From: Sphingobium arseniciresistens
GTDB lineage: Bacteria; Pseudomonadota; Alphaproteobacteria; Sphingomonadales; Sphingomonadaceae
Length of the DNA stretch: 64,000 bases
Reading direction: 5' to 3'
Assembly: GCA_029167225.1 (NCBI GenBank)
Contig: JARFNK010000004.1
Coordinates: forward strand, 284,229 to 348,228
A program made the position numbers and the translations under genes. The notes below the pieces were generated by a model. It did no database searches. It was not told the origin of the DNA and saw nothing but the letters and a program-made list of their open reading frames with translations. Positions 7,546 to 16,065 of the stretch are shown here, one piece after another (position 1 is the first letter of the stretch; each line of letters opens with the position of its first letter).

Positions 7546-8946
7546 TCACGGCGGGGACGGGGCGCTCCCATGGGCTTCGCCCATGGCGCGGATCGCCGCG
7601 ACCTTGGCATGGAGGAGCGACCAGTCATCATCCGCGTCGATCGCCGACCAGATGGCTTCCACTTCCTCGATGTGCATGGAACAGGGCGCCTCGCCCGACC
7701 AGTAGGGGTGATCCCGCGTGCCCGTCGGCGCAAAGCCGGCAACCGCATTCCGCGCCTCGCGCCATGCCTCTTCGCTATAGGCCGGCACGTCCGGCAGGGC
7801 GCCATGCCGCCAGTCGAAGAAGAAGCGATCAATCGGCGTGCCCGTCGTGATCATGCTCCGAACGGCCGCCTGCGCGAAGGCGGCGGATGCCTGGCTGTCG
7901 CCGGGCTTCAGCCCGATGCGCCAGAAGAAGCGCCGGATCATGGCATCGGCATAGAGGCCGGGAAAACGTTCCAACTGGGCAATGAGCGGCTGTGCATCGC
8001 ACAGAAGGCGGAGGGACACGGCGAGTTGCGCGACATCCCAATGAATGGCTTCCGCCTGCGCGCCGAAGCGATAAAGGCCGCGATGGTCGAAATAGGCGGC
8101 GGTGAAATTGGGATCCCACAGCGGCGTGAACCGCCACGGGCCATAATCGAAGCTCTCCCCGGTCACGTTGATGTTGTCGCTGTTGAGAACGCCATGGACG
8201 AAACCGGCGACCATGTAGCTCGCGGCCAGATCGGCGGTCCGCTCCACCACCCGGCCCAGCAACTGCGCCGCCGGCTGATCACCGGGCGTTTCGCAATAAA
8301 GTTGTTCCAGCGCATAGCTCACGAGCCGCTGCATCAGCGCCTCATTCCCTTCATAGACCGCCCGCTGGAAGGTCCCGATGCGAATATGCGAATGGCTGAG
8401 GCGGACGAGGACGGAGGAACGGGTGGGAGAGGGTTCGTCCCCGCGCGCCAATGCCTCTCCGGTCTCGATCAGCGAGAAGGTCTTGCTCGTGTGGACGCCA
8501 AGCGCTTCGAGCATCTCTGTCGCGAGAATTTCGCGCACGCCGCCTTTCAGCGTCAGGCGGCCATCGCCGGACCGACTCCATGGCGTCGTACCGGACCCCT
8601 TGGTGCCAAGGTCGAGCAGGCGGCCTTTTCTGTCGCGTAATTGCGCAAACAGAAAGCCCCGCCCGTCGCCAATATCGGGATTGTAAACCTGGAACTGATG
8701 CCCGTGATACCGCAATGCCAGCGGTTGCGGCAGACTGCCTTCCAGTGGAAAGAAACGGCCGAAATGCGCGATCCACTGGTCGTCGCTCAACCCGTCGAGT
8801 CCAACCGTCAGCGCATGGCGGTCGTTCCGAAACCTCAGGATCGTCTCGGGAAAATCGGCGGGAGAAACCGGATCGGCGATGCCTTCCCCCAACAGGGATA
8901 TGGACTGTTCCGGGGTGAAAATGGCGGCTTGCGAGGTCGTGCTCAT
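7546..8946 (-). CDS. selO: Protein adenylyltransferase SelO (YdiU family)
   Basis: Pseudokinase-fold enzyme that AMPylates Ser/Thr/Tyr on target proteins, linked to redox stress. Hallmarks in order: YHGHQFQVYNPDIGDGRGFL (80-99), LGTKGSGTTPWSRSGDGRL with the nucleotide-binding Lys116, REILATEMLEALGV (138-151), and the active loop HGVLNSDNINVTGESFDYGP (251-270) with Asp257 and Asp267. At 466 residues it lacks the longer C-terminal tail of E. coli-type SelO; the last 80 residues are divergent. Start ATG at 8944-8946. It is divergent from the alpha/beta hydrolase gene, whose start is only 37 bases away, and 67 bases upstream of astD on the same strand. Confidence 0.88.
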   Translation of the reverse strand: MSTTSQAAIFTPEQSISLLGEGIADPVSPADFPETILRFRNDRHALTVGLDGLSDDQWIAHFGRFFPLEGSLPQPLALRYHGHQFQVYNPDIGDGRGFLFAQLRDRKGRLLDLGTKGSGTTPWSRSGDGRLTLKGGVREILATEMLEALGVHTSKTFSLIETGEALARGDEPSPTRSSVLVRLSHSHIRIGTFQRAVYEGNEALMQRLVSYALEQLYCETPGDQPAAQLLGRVVERTADLAASYMVAGFVHGVLNSDNINVTGESFDYGPWRFTPLWDPNFTAAYFDHRGLYRFGAQAEAIHWDVAQLAVSLRLLCDAQPLIAQLERFPGLYADAMIRRFFWRIGLKPGDSQASAAFAQAAVRSMITTGTPIDRFFFDWRHGALPDVPAYSEEAWREARNAVAGFAPTGTRDHPYWSGEAPCSMHIEEVEAIWSAIDADDDWSLLHAKVAAIRAMGEAHGSAPSPP

Positions 8947-8983
8947 GGCGCAATATGGGGGGCACGTGGCGAAGGGATCAAGC

Positions 8984-9856
8984 GTGGCCGAATATAAAGA
9001 CGGATATTGGTGGTCCCCGGACGGTTTGCGCCTGCATTATCGGGATTATGCCGGTGGCGAGGATGGTCGTCCGCCACTGCTCTGCCTGCCTGGTCTGACA
9101 CGCAATGCGCGCGACTTCGAACCGCTGGCATCTCGGCTCGCCGGGCACTGGCGCCTGATCTGCCCCGAAATGCGCGGGCGATCGGAGAGCGCCTATGCGA
9201 AGGATCCGATGACCTATGTGCCATTGTCCTACCTCCACGATCTGGAACGACTGTTCGCGGACCTGATGCTGACGCGCTTTGTGGCCATCGGCACGTCGCT
9301 CGGCGGTATTATCACGATGCTGATGGCCGCGACCGGGTCGGATCGGCTCGCGGGAGCCGTGCTGAACGACATCGGCCCTCATATCGAGGAAGCGGGGCTG
9401 GAGCGCATTCGCGGCTATGTGGGATCGGGGAGCACACACACCACATGGGTTCATGCGGCGCGTGCGCTCGCAGAAAATAATGCCGATGTGTATCCAGATT
9501 ATGAACTTGAGGATTGGCTAGCGATGGCCAAACGCCTCTATCGCCTGAATAGCAGCGGCCGTGTGGTCCTCGACTATGACATGCGAATCGCGGAGCCGCT
9601 CAAGATCCCCGGTGGCGAGGCCGGCGTCGACCTGTGGCCCACAATTGCGCCCTTTGCGGGCAAGCCCACGCTCATCCTGCGCGGTGAACTGTCCGACCTG
9701 CTGAGCGATCAGACGGCCCGGCAGATGGTCGAGCGGATAGGCCCGAGCGCAGAGTGCGTGACGGTGCCGTGTGTCGGTCATACGCCAACGCTGGTGGAAC
9801 CCGAAGCACTGGCCGCGATCGAGCGGCTGCTTGATCGCGTGCTGCAGGCCAACTGA
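8984..9856 (+). CDS. Alpha/beta hydrolase
   Basis: A 290-residue hydrolase of the alpha/beta fold, substrate unknown. Visible elements: LLCLPGLTRNARDFEPLA (oxyanion-hole strand and turn), the nucleophile elbow GTSLGG, the acid-containing strand near LILRGELSDLLS, and the catalytic His in VGHTPTLVEPEA. Start: GTG at 8984 is preferred because GAAGGGATC lies just before it and the protein then begins VAEYKDGYWWSPDGLRLHY; an ATG at 8945 in the same frame would overlap the selO start. The glycosyltransferase gene follows 25 bases later on the same strand. Confidence 0.78.
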   Translation: MAEYKDGYWWSPDGLRLHYRDYAGGEDGRPPLLCLPGLTRNARDFEPLASRLAGHWRLICPEMRGRSESAYAKDPMTYVPLSYLHDLERLFADLMLTRFVAIGTSLGGIITMLMAATGSDRLAGAVLNDIGPHIEEAGLERIRGYVGSGSTHTTWVHAARALAENNADVYPDYELEDWLAMAKRLYRLNSSGRVVLDYDMRIAEPLKIPGGEAGVDLWPTIAPFAGKPTLILRGELSDLLSDQTARQMVERIGPSAECVTVPCVGHTPTLVEPEALAAIERLLDRVLQAN

Positions 9857-9881
9857 ACATGGTCTTGATGCAGGGGCGCTG

Positions 9882-11027
9882 ATGCCAGACGATCAACGCC
9901 CGCCCCGCATCCTGCACCTCCACAGCAGCTTCAACCTGGGCGGCAAGGAAGCTCGCGCCGTCCGGTTGATGAACCTGTGGGGAGATCGGCTGCGGCACAG
10001 CATCCTGAACGGGGTGCCGGCGCAATCATCGGCACGCGCGGCGATAGATCCTGCGATCGATGTGGATTTTCCGTTGGAGCCGGCGCTCGCGGGGCGGGTG
10101 GGCGTTCGCCGGCTGCACGCGCTCGCCCGGTTCATGGCTACTTATGATCTGGTACTCAGCTATAATTGGGGTGCGATGGATGGCGTCATGGCGCATCGGC
10201 TGTTTTCGCCGGTGATGCGGTTGCCGCCGATCATCCATCATGAGGATGGCTTCAATGAGGACGAGGCAAGCGGGCTGAAGCCTAGCCGCAATCGCTATCG
10301 CCGGCTGGCGCTGGGGACATGCCGCGCCTTGGTCGTTCCATCGCATGTGCTTGACGGGGTCGCCCGGAATTTCTGGAAACAGCCGGAAGATCGCCTGCAC
10401 CTCATTCCCAATGGCATTCCGATCGATGACTATGCGCAGCCGCCCAAACCGCATGCCATTCCTGGGCTGGAGCGATCTCCGGGCAAGCTGTTGGTCGGCA
10501 CGCTCGCGGGCCTCCGCCCCGTCAAGAACATCCGGCGGCTGGTGCGCGCGGTCGCACCGCTCAAGGATCGGCTGCAGCTGGTGATCGTGGGGGAAGGGGC
10601 TGACCGCGATGCGATTGTCGCCGAGGCTCGCCAGCTTGGACTTGATGACCTGCATATGCCGGGCTTCATGGCGCAGCCCGGCCGCTTCATCGGCCTGTTC
10701 GATATCTTTGCCTTGTCCTCGGACAGCGAGCAGTTCCCGATTTCCCTGGTTGAAGCGATGGCGGCGGGGTTGCCGGTAGTTTCGACGGATGTTGGCGACG
10801 TCATGATGATGGTCACGCCCGAGAATCGGGACATGGTCGTTGCTACGACCGATGAAAGCGCCTTTTCGGCCGCACTTCACAGGCTTGCCGAAGACCCTGC
10901 GCTACGCAAACGGCTGGGCACGGCGAACCGGGCAAAGGCCATCACCACCTATGGCGAGCCGGCGATGGTCGACGCCTATGCACGGCTCTATGGGGAAGCG
11001 CTGGCCAGACCGGCGCTTTTGCGTTAG
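9882..11027 (+). CDS. Glycosyltransferase family 4 (GT-B fold)
   Basis: A 381-residue GT4-type transferase, cytoplasmic face, likely moving a sugar from a nucleotide-sugar to a glycan or lipid acceptor. The N-terminal Rossmann half begins ILHLHSSFNLGGKEARAVRL (the glycine loop for the acceptor side). The C-terminal half has HLIPNGIPIDDY, LLVGTLAGLRPVKNIRRLVRA, LVIVGEG, HMPGF and the donor-binding motif SDSEQFPISLVEAMAAGLPV with the E-x7-E arrangement, then VSTDVGDV. The start at 9882 (MPDDQRPPR) is preferred over the upstream frame that overlaps the hydrolase. No exopolysaccharide cluster is adjacent; the product is unknown. Confidence 0.85.
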   Translation: MPDDQRPPRILHLHSSFNLGGKEARAVRLMNLWGDRLRHSILNGVPAQSSARAAIDPAIDVDFPLEPALAGRVGVRRLHALARFMATYDLVLSYNWGAMDGVMAHRLFSPVMRLPPIIHHEDGFNEDEASGLKPSRNRYRRLALGTCRALVVPSHVLDGVARNFWKQPEDRLHLIPNGIPIDDYAQPPKPHAIPGLERSPGKLLVGTLAGLRPVKNIRRLVRAVAPLKDRLQLVIVGEGADRDAIVAEARQLGLDDLHMPGFMAQPGRFIGLFDIFALSSDSEQFPISLVEAMAAGLPVVSTDVGDVMMMVTPENRDMVVATTDESAFSAALHRLAEDPALRKRLGTANRAKAITTYGEPAMVDAYARLYGEALARPALLR

Positions 11028-11124
11028 ACGCGCGCCAGTTTTTCCGTCGCCTGGACAAAAATCTGCTATACGCAGCTTTTGGTCCTCTGGGGGCGGAGGG
11101 CGCAGTTGCGTTGGGGAGACCAGT

Positions 11125-12528
11125 TTGTTCAAGGGTTTGAAGCCGATCATCTATGGCGGCCGCGAAGTTTGGCCACTTGTAGAAGGCGGCAAGGGTGTCG
11201 CGGTGTCCGATCATATGAGCTCGGGCGCATGGGCGGCTGCGGGCGGTATCGGTACGGTTTCTGCGGTGAACGCCGACAGCTATGATCTGGCCGGCAATCC
11301 GATTCCCCAGATCTATCATGGCCGCACCCGGCGCGACCGCCACGAGGAACTGATCGCCTATGCCATTGAAGGCGCAGTCGAGCAGGTGAAGCGCGCGTTC
11401 GAGATTGCCGGGGGTAAGGGCGCGATCAACATCAATGTCCTGTGGGAAATGGGCGGCGCGCAGCGCGTGCTGCACGGCGTGCTGGAGCGTACGCGCGGCA
11501 TGGTGGCAGGTGTTACCTGCGGCGCGGGCATGCCCTACAAGCTCAGCGAAATCGCGGCGTCCTACAATGTCTCCTACCTGCCGATCGTCAGCTCGGGCCG
11601 TGCTTTCCGCGCCTTGTGGAAGCGCGCCTATTCGAAGGCGGCGGAATGGCTGGCGGCGGTCGTCTATGAAGATCCCTGGCTTGCCGGCGGTCACAATGGC
11701 CTGTCCAACGCCGAAGACCCGTTGAAGCCGGAGGATCCCTATCCCCGCGTCAAGGCGCTGCGCGATACCATGCGCGAGGGCGGCATTTCCGATGATGTGC
11801 CTATAGTGATGGCTGGCGGCGTCTGGTATCTGCGCGACTGGAACGACTGGATCGACAATCCGGAACTGGGCGCCATCGCATTCCAGTTCGGCACGCGGCC
11901 GCTGCTGACGCAGGAAAGCCCCATCCCGCAAGATTGGAAGGATCACCTGACCCGGCTTGAGGAGGGCGACATCCTTCTCCACCGCTTCTCGCCCACCGGC
12001 TTCTACAGTTCGGCGGTTCGCAATCCGTTCCTGCGCAATCTGGAGCATCGCTCGGAGCGTCAGATCGCCTTCAGCCTCGAGCAGGCGGGCGACCATACCC
12101 ACCAACTCGACGTGGGAGTGAAGGGCAAGAATTTCTGGGTCACGCGCAACGACCTGCTGCGGGCGCGGGCATGGGTAGGCGAGGGCTACACCTCCGCGCT
12201 CAAGACGCCGGACAATACGCTGGTGTTCGTGGGCGAAACGGAAAAGGCCGAAATCCGCAAGGATCAGGCCGATTGCATGGGCTGCCTGTCGCAGTGCTCC
12301 TTCTCGGCCTGGATGGACAGCGAGACCAACTCGACCGGCCGCCTTGCCGATCCACGCAGCTTCTGCATCCAGAAGACCCTGCAGGACATCGCCCATGGCG
12401 GGCCCATCGACCAGAACCTGATGTTTGCCGGCCATGGCGCCTACAAGTTCAAGCAGGATCCCTTCTATTCCAACGGCTTCGTTCCCACGGTGAAGCAGTT
12501 GGTGGATCGTATTCTGACGGGCGACTGA
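11125..12528 (+). CDS. Nitronate monooxygenase / 2-nitropropane dioxygenase-like flavoprotein with C-terminal Cys cluster
   Basis: A 467-residue TIM-barrel flavoprotein of the nitronate monooxygenase (NPD) group. Supporting segments: GVAVSDHMSSGAWAAAGGIG (FMN-phosphate region near the N-terminus), VAGVTCGAGMP, PIVSSGRAFRALWKR, WLAGGHNGLSN, VPIVMAGGVW and GAIAFQFGTRPLLT. The C-terminal part carries CMGCLSQC, unusual for classical nitronate monooxygenases and typical of a longer alphaproteobacterial branch. Start: TTG at 11125 with GGGGAGA about 6 bases upstream; the product then begins (M)FKGLKPIIYGGREVWPLVEG. It is translationally coupled to the DUF2093 gene (TGATG overlap). True substrate unknown. 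Confidence 0.78.
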   Translation: MFKGLKPIIYGGREVWPLVEGGKGVAVSDHMSSGAWAAAGGIGTVSAVNADSYDLAGNPIPQIYHGRTRRDRHEELIAYAIEGAVEQVKRAFEIAGGKGAININVLWEMGGAQRVLHGVLERTRGMVAGVTCGAGMPYKLSEIAASYNVSYLPIVSSGRAFRALWKRAYSKAAEWLAAVVYEDPWLAGGHNGLSNAEDPLKPEDPYPRVKALRDTMREGGISDDVPIVMAGGVWYLRDWNDWIDNPELGAIAFQFGTRPLLTQESPIPQDWKDHLTRLEEGDILLHRFSPTGFYSSAVRNPFLRNLEHRSERQIAFSLEQAGDHTHQLDVGVKGKNFWVTRNDLLRARAWVGEGYTSALKTPDNTLVFVGETEKAEIRKDQADCMGCLSQCSFSAWMDSETNSTGRLADPRSFCIQKTLQDIAHGGPIDQNLMFAGHGAYKFKQDPFYSNGFVPTVKQLVDRILTGD

Positions 12529-12737
12529 TGGCAGATGTTCCAGGGCTCGCGGTGCTGCATTACGGCACGCCGCATTACGACGTCGTACGGCCAGGGCATT
12601 TCGTGCTCTGCGCCGTCAGCGGCGACCAGATTCCGCTGGATGAACTGATCTATTGGAGCGAGGAGTTCCAGGAGGCCTATCGCGGCGCGGTGGAAGCCAC
12701 GCAGGCCTTCCTGAAGCATCGCGGTATTTCAGGCTGA
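12528..12737 (+). CDS. DUF2093 domain protein
   Basis: A 69-residue protein of the DUF2093 type, which is common in alphaproteobacteria and has no known function. It reads LAVLHYGTPHYDVVRPGHF near the N-terminus, then VLCAVSGDQIPLDELIYWS, with a helical tail EEFQEAYRGAVEATQAFLKH. Its ATG (12528) overlaps the stop codon of the upstream flavoprotein by one base, so the two are likely co-translated. Its 3' end overlaps the convergent glycosyltransferase gene by 9 bases. Confidence 0.8.
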   Translation: MADVPGLAVLHYGTPHYDVVRPGHFVLCAVSGDQIPLDELIYWSEEFQEAYRGAVEATQAFLKHRGISG

Positions 12738-13568
12738 GCGCATCCGTGCCAGCGCCTTCCTGTCGAACCAGCCCGTGATGCCGCTGCGAGGCGTGAAGCG
12801 TGGGAGCCAGTCCGCATAGAGCGCCGCCATTCGCGGCGGAAGGCCTGAAGGGCCTTCACGGCCCATGATGTCCGATATGATCCGGTTCTGATAATGCCGG
12901 ACGGAATAGTTCATCATCCGCCGATATTGCACGCGCCACGTCACGGGGTGAAACAGGGCCACGGGCTCGCACAGAAACCCGGCCTGTTCGCAAGGAACTA
13001 CGCGATCCCTGTCCCAATGGGCATCGGTCGAAAGTCCGGTCATCGCCCAGGCACACACGAGACCATCGTCACCGATCAGATCCTCGGGCAGGGATAGCCC
13101 GCGTGCGCGAATGTCCCGGACAAATGCGCCAGACAGGGCGTAAAGGTCTCCAAAGAGCCCGCCTTCAGCGATCATCATCGCCCGGTAGCTTTGATGGTGC
13201 CGGCCGTTAAGCGGCATGCCGGCGGCGGCATTGGCATGCGGACGTGAGGAGAGGGTATCGATCAGCGCATCCAGCGCACCGGGCGCGATCTCGGCGTCGC
13301 CGTCCATGAAGATATAGGCATCATGCATGCCACCAATCTCGTGAACGAAGCGGTTCCAGGTGCGGGATTTTCCGCCGGGGTAAAGTTCGTGGACCTGTGT
13401 ATTGGCGCTGCCGTCAAATATGGCAGACGCGATGGCGGCAGTATGATCGGTTGAGCCATTGACCAGCAGGTGAAAGTGCAGATCGGCGCGATCGAGCGGC
13501 AGGCTGTTCAGGCATCGGGCGATTCGGCGCTGCTCATTATGGGCGAAGATGGCGACCGCGATCGTCAT
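12729..13568 (-). CDS. Glycosyltransferase family 2
   Basis: A 279-residue GT-A fold transferase. It begins with IAVAIFAHNEQRRIARCLNS (nucleotide-sugar binding strand and loop), then LLVNGSTDHTAAIA, and the metal-binding DxD-type motif in YIFMDGDAEIAPGALDAL. A later segment LPEDLIGDDGLVCAWA fits the catalytic-base region. No membrane segments are evident. Start ATG at 13566-13568 is chosen because the GT2 fold begins there; the frame extends 17 codons upstream without family similarity. The acceptor is unknown. It is convergent with the DUF2093 gene. Confidence 0.82.
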   Translation of the reverse strand: MTIAVAIFAHNEQRRIARCLNSLPLDRADLHFHLLVNGSTDHTAAIASAIFDGSANTQVHELYPGGKSRTWNRFVHEIGGMHDAYIFMDGDAEIAPGALDALIDTLSSRPHANAAAGMPLNGRHHQSYRAMMIAEGGLFGDLYALSGAFVRDIRARGLSLPEDLIGDDGLVCAWAMTGLSTDAHWDRDRVVPCEQAGFLCEPVALFHPVTWRVQYRRMMNYSVRHYQNRIISDIMGREGPSGLPPRMAALYADWLPRFTPRSGITGWFDRKALARMRSA

Positions 13569-13875
13569 GATGCGCGCGCGTCTTGATATGCCAGCCCGGT
13601 TGCGGGCAGAGCAGGCCATGAAAGAATATGTGTCATCGACCGGTCCATGCCATCACGTCACAGCGACATCGCACAAGGGCAGTCAGCCTGTGGCCGGCAC
13701 AATGCGATTCATGGCATCATCCTATAGCGTCAACGTAAAGGCTTCGATAAAGGCGGTGGCTTGGGGCAGAAAAGCCGCAATTCCTCTCAATATGCAACGG
13801 TTGAACAGCATACCGCCTGCTTGCTATCAGCAATGGCATGCCCCGTGCAGCACGACTCAAAAAGAGCAAAAGCCG
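13569..13875. other. Intergenic stretch, no supported gene
   Basis: This 307-base gap lies between divergent genes (GT2 on minus, SH3b on plus). The plus frame stays open upstream of the SH3b gene, but that extension has no domain and would displace the signal peptide, so it is rejected. It should hold both promoters; no clear -35/-10 pair was recognised. Confidence 0.35.
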
Positions 13876-14355
13876 ATGACGACGATGTTTCGATATCCGC
13901 TTGCCGCGCTGGCCCTGGCGTTACCCCTGATGATGACAGGTGCGCGGGTGTCAGCGGAAGGGCGACCAGTCCCCTATTGGGCTTCGATCGCGGCCGACGA
14001 GGCGCGCATGCGGGTCGGTCCCAATCTCGATTATCCGTCGAATTGGGTCTATCGCCGCCGCGACCTGCCCGTGAAGATCGTTCAGGTGCATGGCAACTGG
14101 CGCAAGATCGAGGATTCGACAGGCACTCAAGGGTGGATGCATGTCCGCCTGCTGAGCGACCGGACCACGGCCATCGTCGTCGATGGTACCGCGATGATGC
14201 GCAAATCCGCAGATGATCGCGCGCCTGTTGCCTTTCGGGCGGAGGCGGGCGTCGTCGGCCGGATCAATGGCTGTTCCGCCGGCTGGTGTAGCTTTGATGT
14301 CGGCGGCCGACGGGGGCAGGTTCGTGCGCAAAGCCTCTGGGGCGCTGTACGCTGA
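13876..14355 (+). CDS. Exported SH3b-domain protein
   Basis: A 159-residue exported protein. A signal peptide is clear (MTTMFRYPLAALALALPLMM, cleavage near ARVSA, residue about 27). The mature part begins with a bacterial SH3-like domain: RMRVGPNLDYPSNWVYRRRD (the RxGP turn), LPVKIVQVHGNWRKIED, GTQGWMHVRLLS. A second, weaker SH3-like unit follows (AMMRKSADDRAPVAFRAEAG, then WCSFDVGGRRGQVRAQSLWG). Such proteins usually bind peptidoglycan or sit in the periplasm. Start ATG at 13876 gives a proper signal sequence. Confidence 0.8.
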   Translation: MTTMFRYPLAALALALPLMMTGARVSAEGRPVPYWASIAADEARMRVGPNLDYPSNWVYRRRDLPVKIVQVHGNWRKIEDSTGTQGWMHVRLLSDRTTAIVVDGTAMMRKSADDRAPVAFRAEAGVVGRINGCSAGWCSFDVGGRRGQVRAQSLWGAVR

Positions 14356-14369
14356 CGGGAGCGACGGGA

Positions 14370-14410
14370 GCGGTGGACGACGAGATTGAACCGTCCACCG
14401 CCCTCACTCT
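14370..14410 (+). terminator. Terminator-like hairpin after the SH3b gene
   Basis: GCGGTGGACG (14370-14379) pairs perfectly with CGTCCACCGC (14392-14401), 12-base loop, followed by CCTCACTCTTT. It lies 15 bases after the stop codon at 14355. The T-run is short, so the call is moderate. Confidence 0.5.
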
Positions 14411-14413
14411 TTA

Positions 14414-14441
14414 GTGTTCTGTGTTCTGTGTTCTGTGTTCT
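14414..14441. repeat. Four perfect tandem copies of a 7-base unit (GTGTTCT)
   Basis: GTGTTCT occurs at 14414, 14421, 14428 and 14435 without a mismatch. It sits between the convergent SH3b and eda genes, just past the hairpin, and is not coding. Heptamer repeats can change copy number by slippage. Confidence 0.92.
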
Positions 14442-14478
14442 GCAACGCGCTGGTGGTTCCAGCCGACTTCGGAATGTT

Positions 14479-15096
14479 TCAGGCGATCAGTGCGGATGCG
14501 GCCCGGGCGAGTTCTTCGATACGCGCGGCATTGACCGGCCCCTTTGGCACCAGCCAGCTCCCACCCACGCACTTGACAGCAGGTTCTGCAAGCCAGTTTC
14601 CGGCCGTTTCAAACCTGATGCCGCCGGTCGGGCAGAAGCGGGCCTGATGGAACGGCGCCGCGAGGGCCTTGAGCGCTGCAATGCCGCCAGAGGTCTCCGC
14701 CGGAAAGAATTTGAAGCGGGAAAGCCCCAGGTCCATGCCGCGCATGATGTCTCCCGCGGTGGCCGTACCCGGCAGGAAGGCGGTGCCGCTGGCAATCGCT
14801 GCCTTGCCCAGAGGTTCGGTGAGGCCGGGGCTGACGATGAACTGCGCGCCCGCCTTCAACGCCTCATCAAGCTGAGCGGGGTTGAGCACCGTGCCCGCAC
14901 CCACCACGGCGCCGGGGACCTGTGCCATTTCACGCATCGCTTCCAGGGCAGCAGGCGTGCGGAGCGTCACTTCCAGCGCACGCAATCCGCCGGCGACGAG
15001 CGCCGCGGCAATCGGAGCCGCATCTGCTACATTGTCGATCACGAGCACCGGGATGACCGGCGCCAGTTCCATCACTTCATCGACGCTCAAGCTCAT
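14479..15096 (-). CDS. eda: 2-dehydro-3-deoxy-phosphogluconate aldolase (KDPG aldolase)
   Basis: Cleaves KDPG to pyruvate and glyceraldehyde-3-phosphate, the last step of the Entner-Doudoroff pathway. The 205-residue class I aldolase shows APVIPVLVIDNVADA at the N-terminus, the general-base Glu in ALEVTLRTPAAL, VGAGTVLNPAQ, FIVSPGLTEPL, and the Schiff-base Lys in LSRFKFFPAETSGGI, then CPTGGI. Start ATG at 15094-15096 overlaps the glk stop by 4 bases (ATGA), so it is the last gene of the zwf-edd-glk-eda operon. A 7-base tandem repeat lies just past its 3' end. Confidence 0.95.
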   Translation of the reverse strand: MSLSVDEVMELAPVIPVLVIDNVADAAPIAAALVAGGLRALEVTLRTPAALEAMREMAQVPGAVVGAGTVLNPAQLDEALKAGAQFIVSPGLTEPLGKAAIASGTAFLPGTATAGDIMRGMDLGLSRFKFFPAETSGGIAALKALAAPFHQARFCPTGGIRFETAGNWLAEPAVKCVGGSWLVPKGPVNAARIEELARAASALIA

Positions 15097-16064
15097 TTTC
15101 CATTCTCCCGATAGGCTGCGGCAGCGCCGAAAAGCCCAATTTCATCATGCTTTGCCAGGTGAATCGGAATCGAGCGCATCAATGCCTCGAAACGTCCCTT
15201 GGCAACGAACCGTTGGTGAAAGCCGCTATGGGGCAGCATATGCTGCATGCGCTGGGTCAACCCGCCCGCAAGCACGACATGATGCGGCCCCTGTGCCAAA
15301 GCGAGATCGCCGGCAACGGCGCCATAGCAGAGGCAGAAGCGCTCCAGCGCCATGACCGCAAAGGCATCGGTCTCTTCGAGCGCTGCCTGCCACAACTCCG
15401 CATCCTCCATCAGGGTGACGCGCTCATGGCCGATCGTCGCCATCGCCTTGTAGAGATTGTTGAGGCCGGGGCCAGACACGATGCGTTCCGTCGATACACG
15501 CAGGAACTTGTCACGCAGATAATCCACGATCCGTCCCTCGATCGCATCCAGCGGCGCGAAATCGAGATGTCCGCCCTCCGTCGCGATCACATGGGGCACG
15601 CCGTTGGTGAAACTTATCATCGCGACGCCCAGTCCCGTGCCAGGGCCAAGGATCGTCACGGTGCCATTTTGAGGCAGCAGCCTGTCGGGACCGAAGAGCA
15701 GATCCATATTGTCTGCCGGAAGGCGCGAAACGGCGTGCGCCACCGCTTCGAAATCATTGACGAGGCTGAGGCGTTCCAGCCCCAGATCATCGTCCAGAGT
15801 GTCCGGGTGGATGACCCAGCTGCTGTTGGTCAGCTTGATGACTTCGCGCCCGATGGCGGTCGCAAAGGCGATGGATGCCTTTTTCGGCAGAGGCTCGCCC
15901 TCGTCCCGCGCAAAGGCGTTCCAGCAGGACTGGAGGCTCGCATATTCCGCCACCTTGTACTTGCGCACGGTGCCAAGGGTAGGATTGCCGTTATCGTCGA
16001 TGGACGCGCGGGCGAAGCGGGCGTTGGTCCCGCCGATGTCGGCTGCAACAATTTCGATCGTCAT
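15093..16064 (-). CDS. glk: Glucokinase
   Basis: Phosphorylates glucose to glucose-6-phosphate with ATP in the cytoplasm, supplying Zwf. The 323-residue protein has the hexokinase-type phosphate-1 loop AADIGGTNARFARA at the N-terminus, the sugar-binding region LVNDFEAVAHAVSRL, ILGPGTGLGVAMI, and EGGHLDFAPLD. LAGGLTQRMQ forms the adenosine region. Start ATG at 16062-16064 lies one base from the edd stop. The start was chosen over the longer frame because the DIGGTNAR loop belongs within the first 10 to 15 residues in this family. The order zwf-edd-glk matches Zymomonas as I recall it. Confidence 0.94.
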   Translation of the reverse strand: MTIEIVAADIGGTNARFARASIDDNGNPTLGTVRKYKVAEYASLQSCWNAFARDEGEPLPKKASIAFATAIGREVIKLTNSSWVIHPDTLDDDLGLERLSLVNDFEAVAHAVSRLPADNMDLLFGPDRLLPQNGTVTILGPGTGLGVAMISFTNGVPHVIATEGGHLDFAPLDAIEGRIVDYLRDKFLRVSTERIVSGPGLNNLYKAMATIGHERVTLMEDAELWQAALEETDAFAVMALERFCLCYGAVAGDLALAQGPHHVVLAGGLTQRMQHMLPHSGFHQRFVAKGRFEALMRSIPIHLAKHDEIGLFGAAAAYRENGK

Positions 16065-16065
16065 G

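Noticed and set aside
13549-13875. N-terminal extension of the SH3b protein
   Set aside because: It lacks any domain and would bury the signal peptide that begins at 13876.
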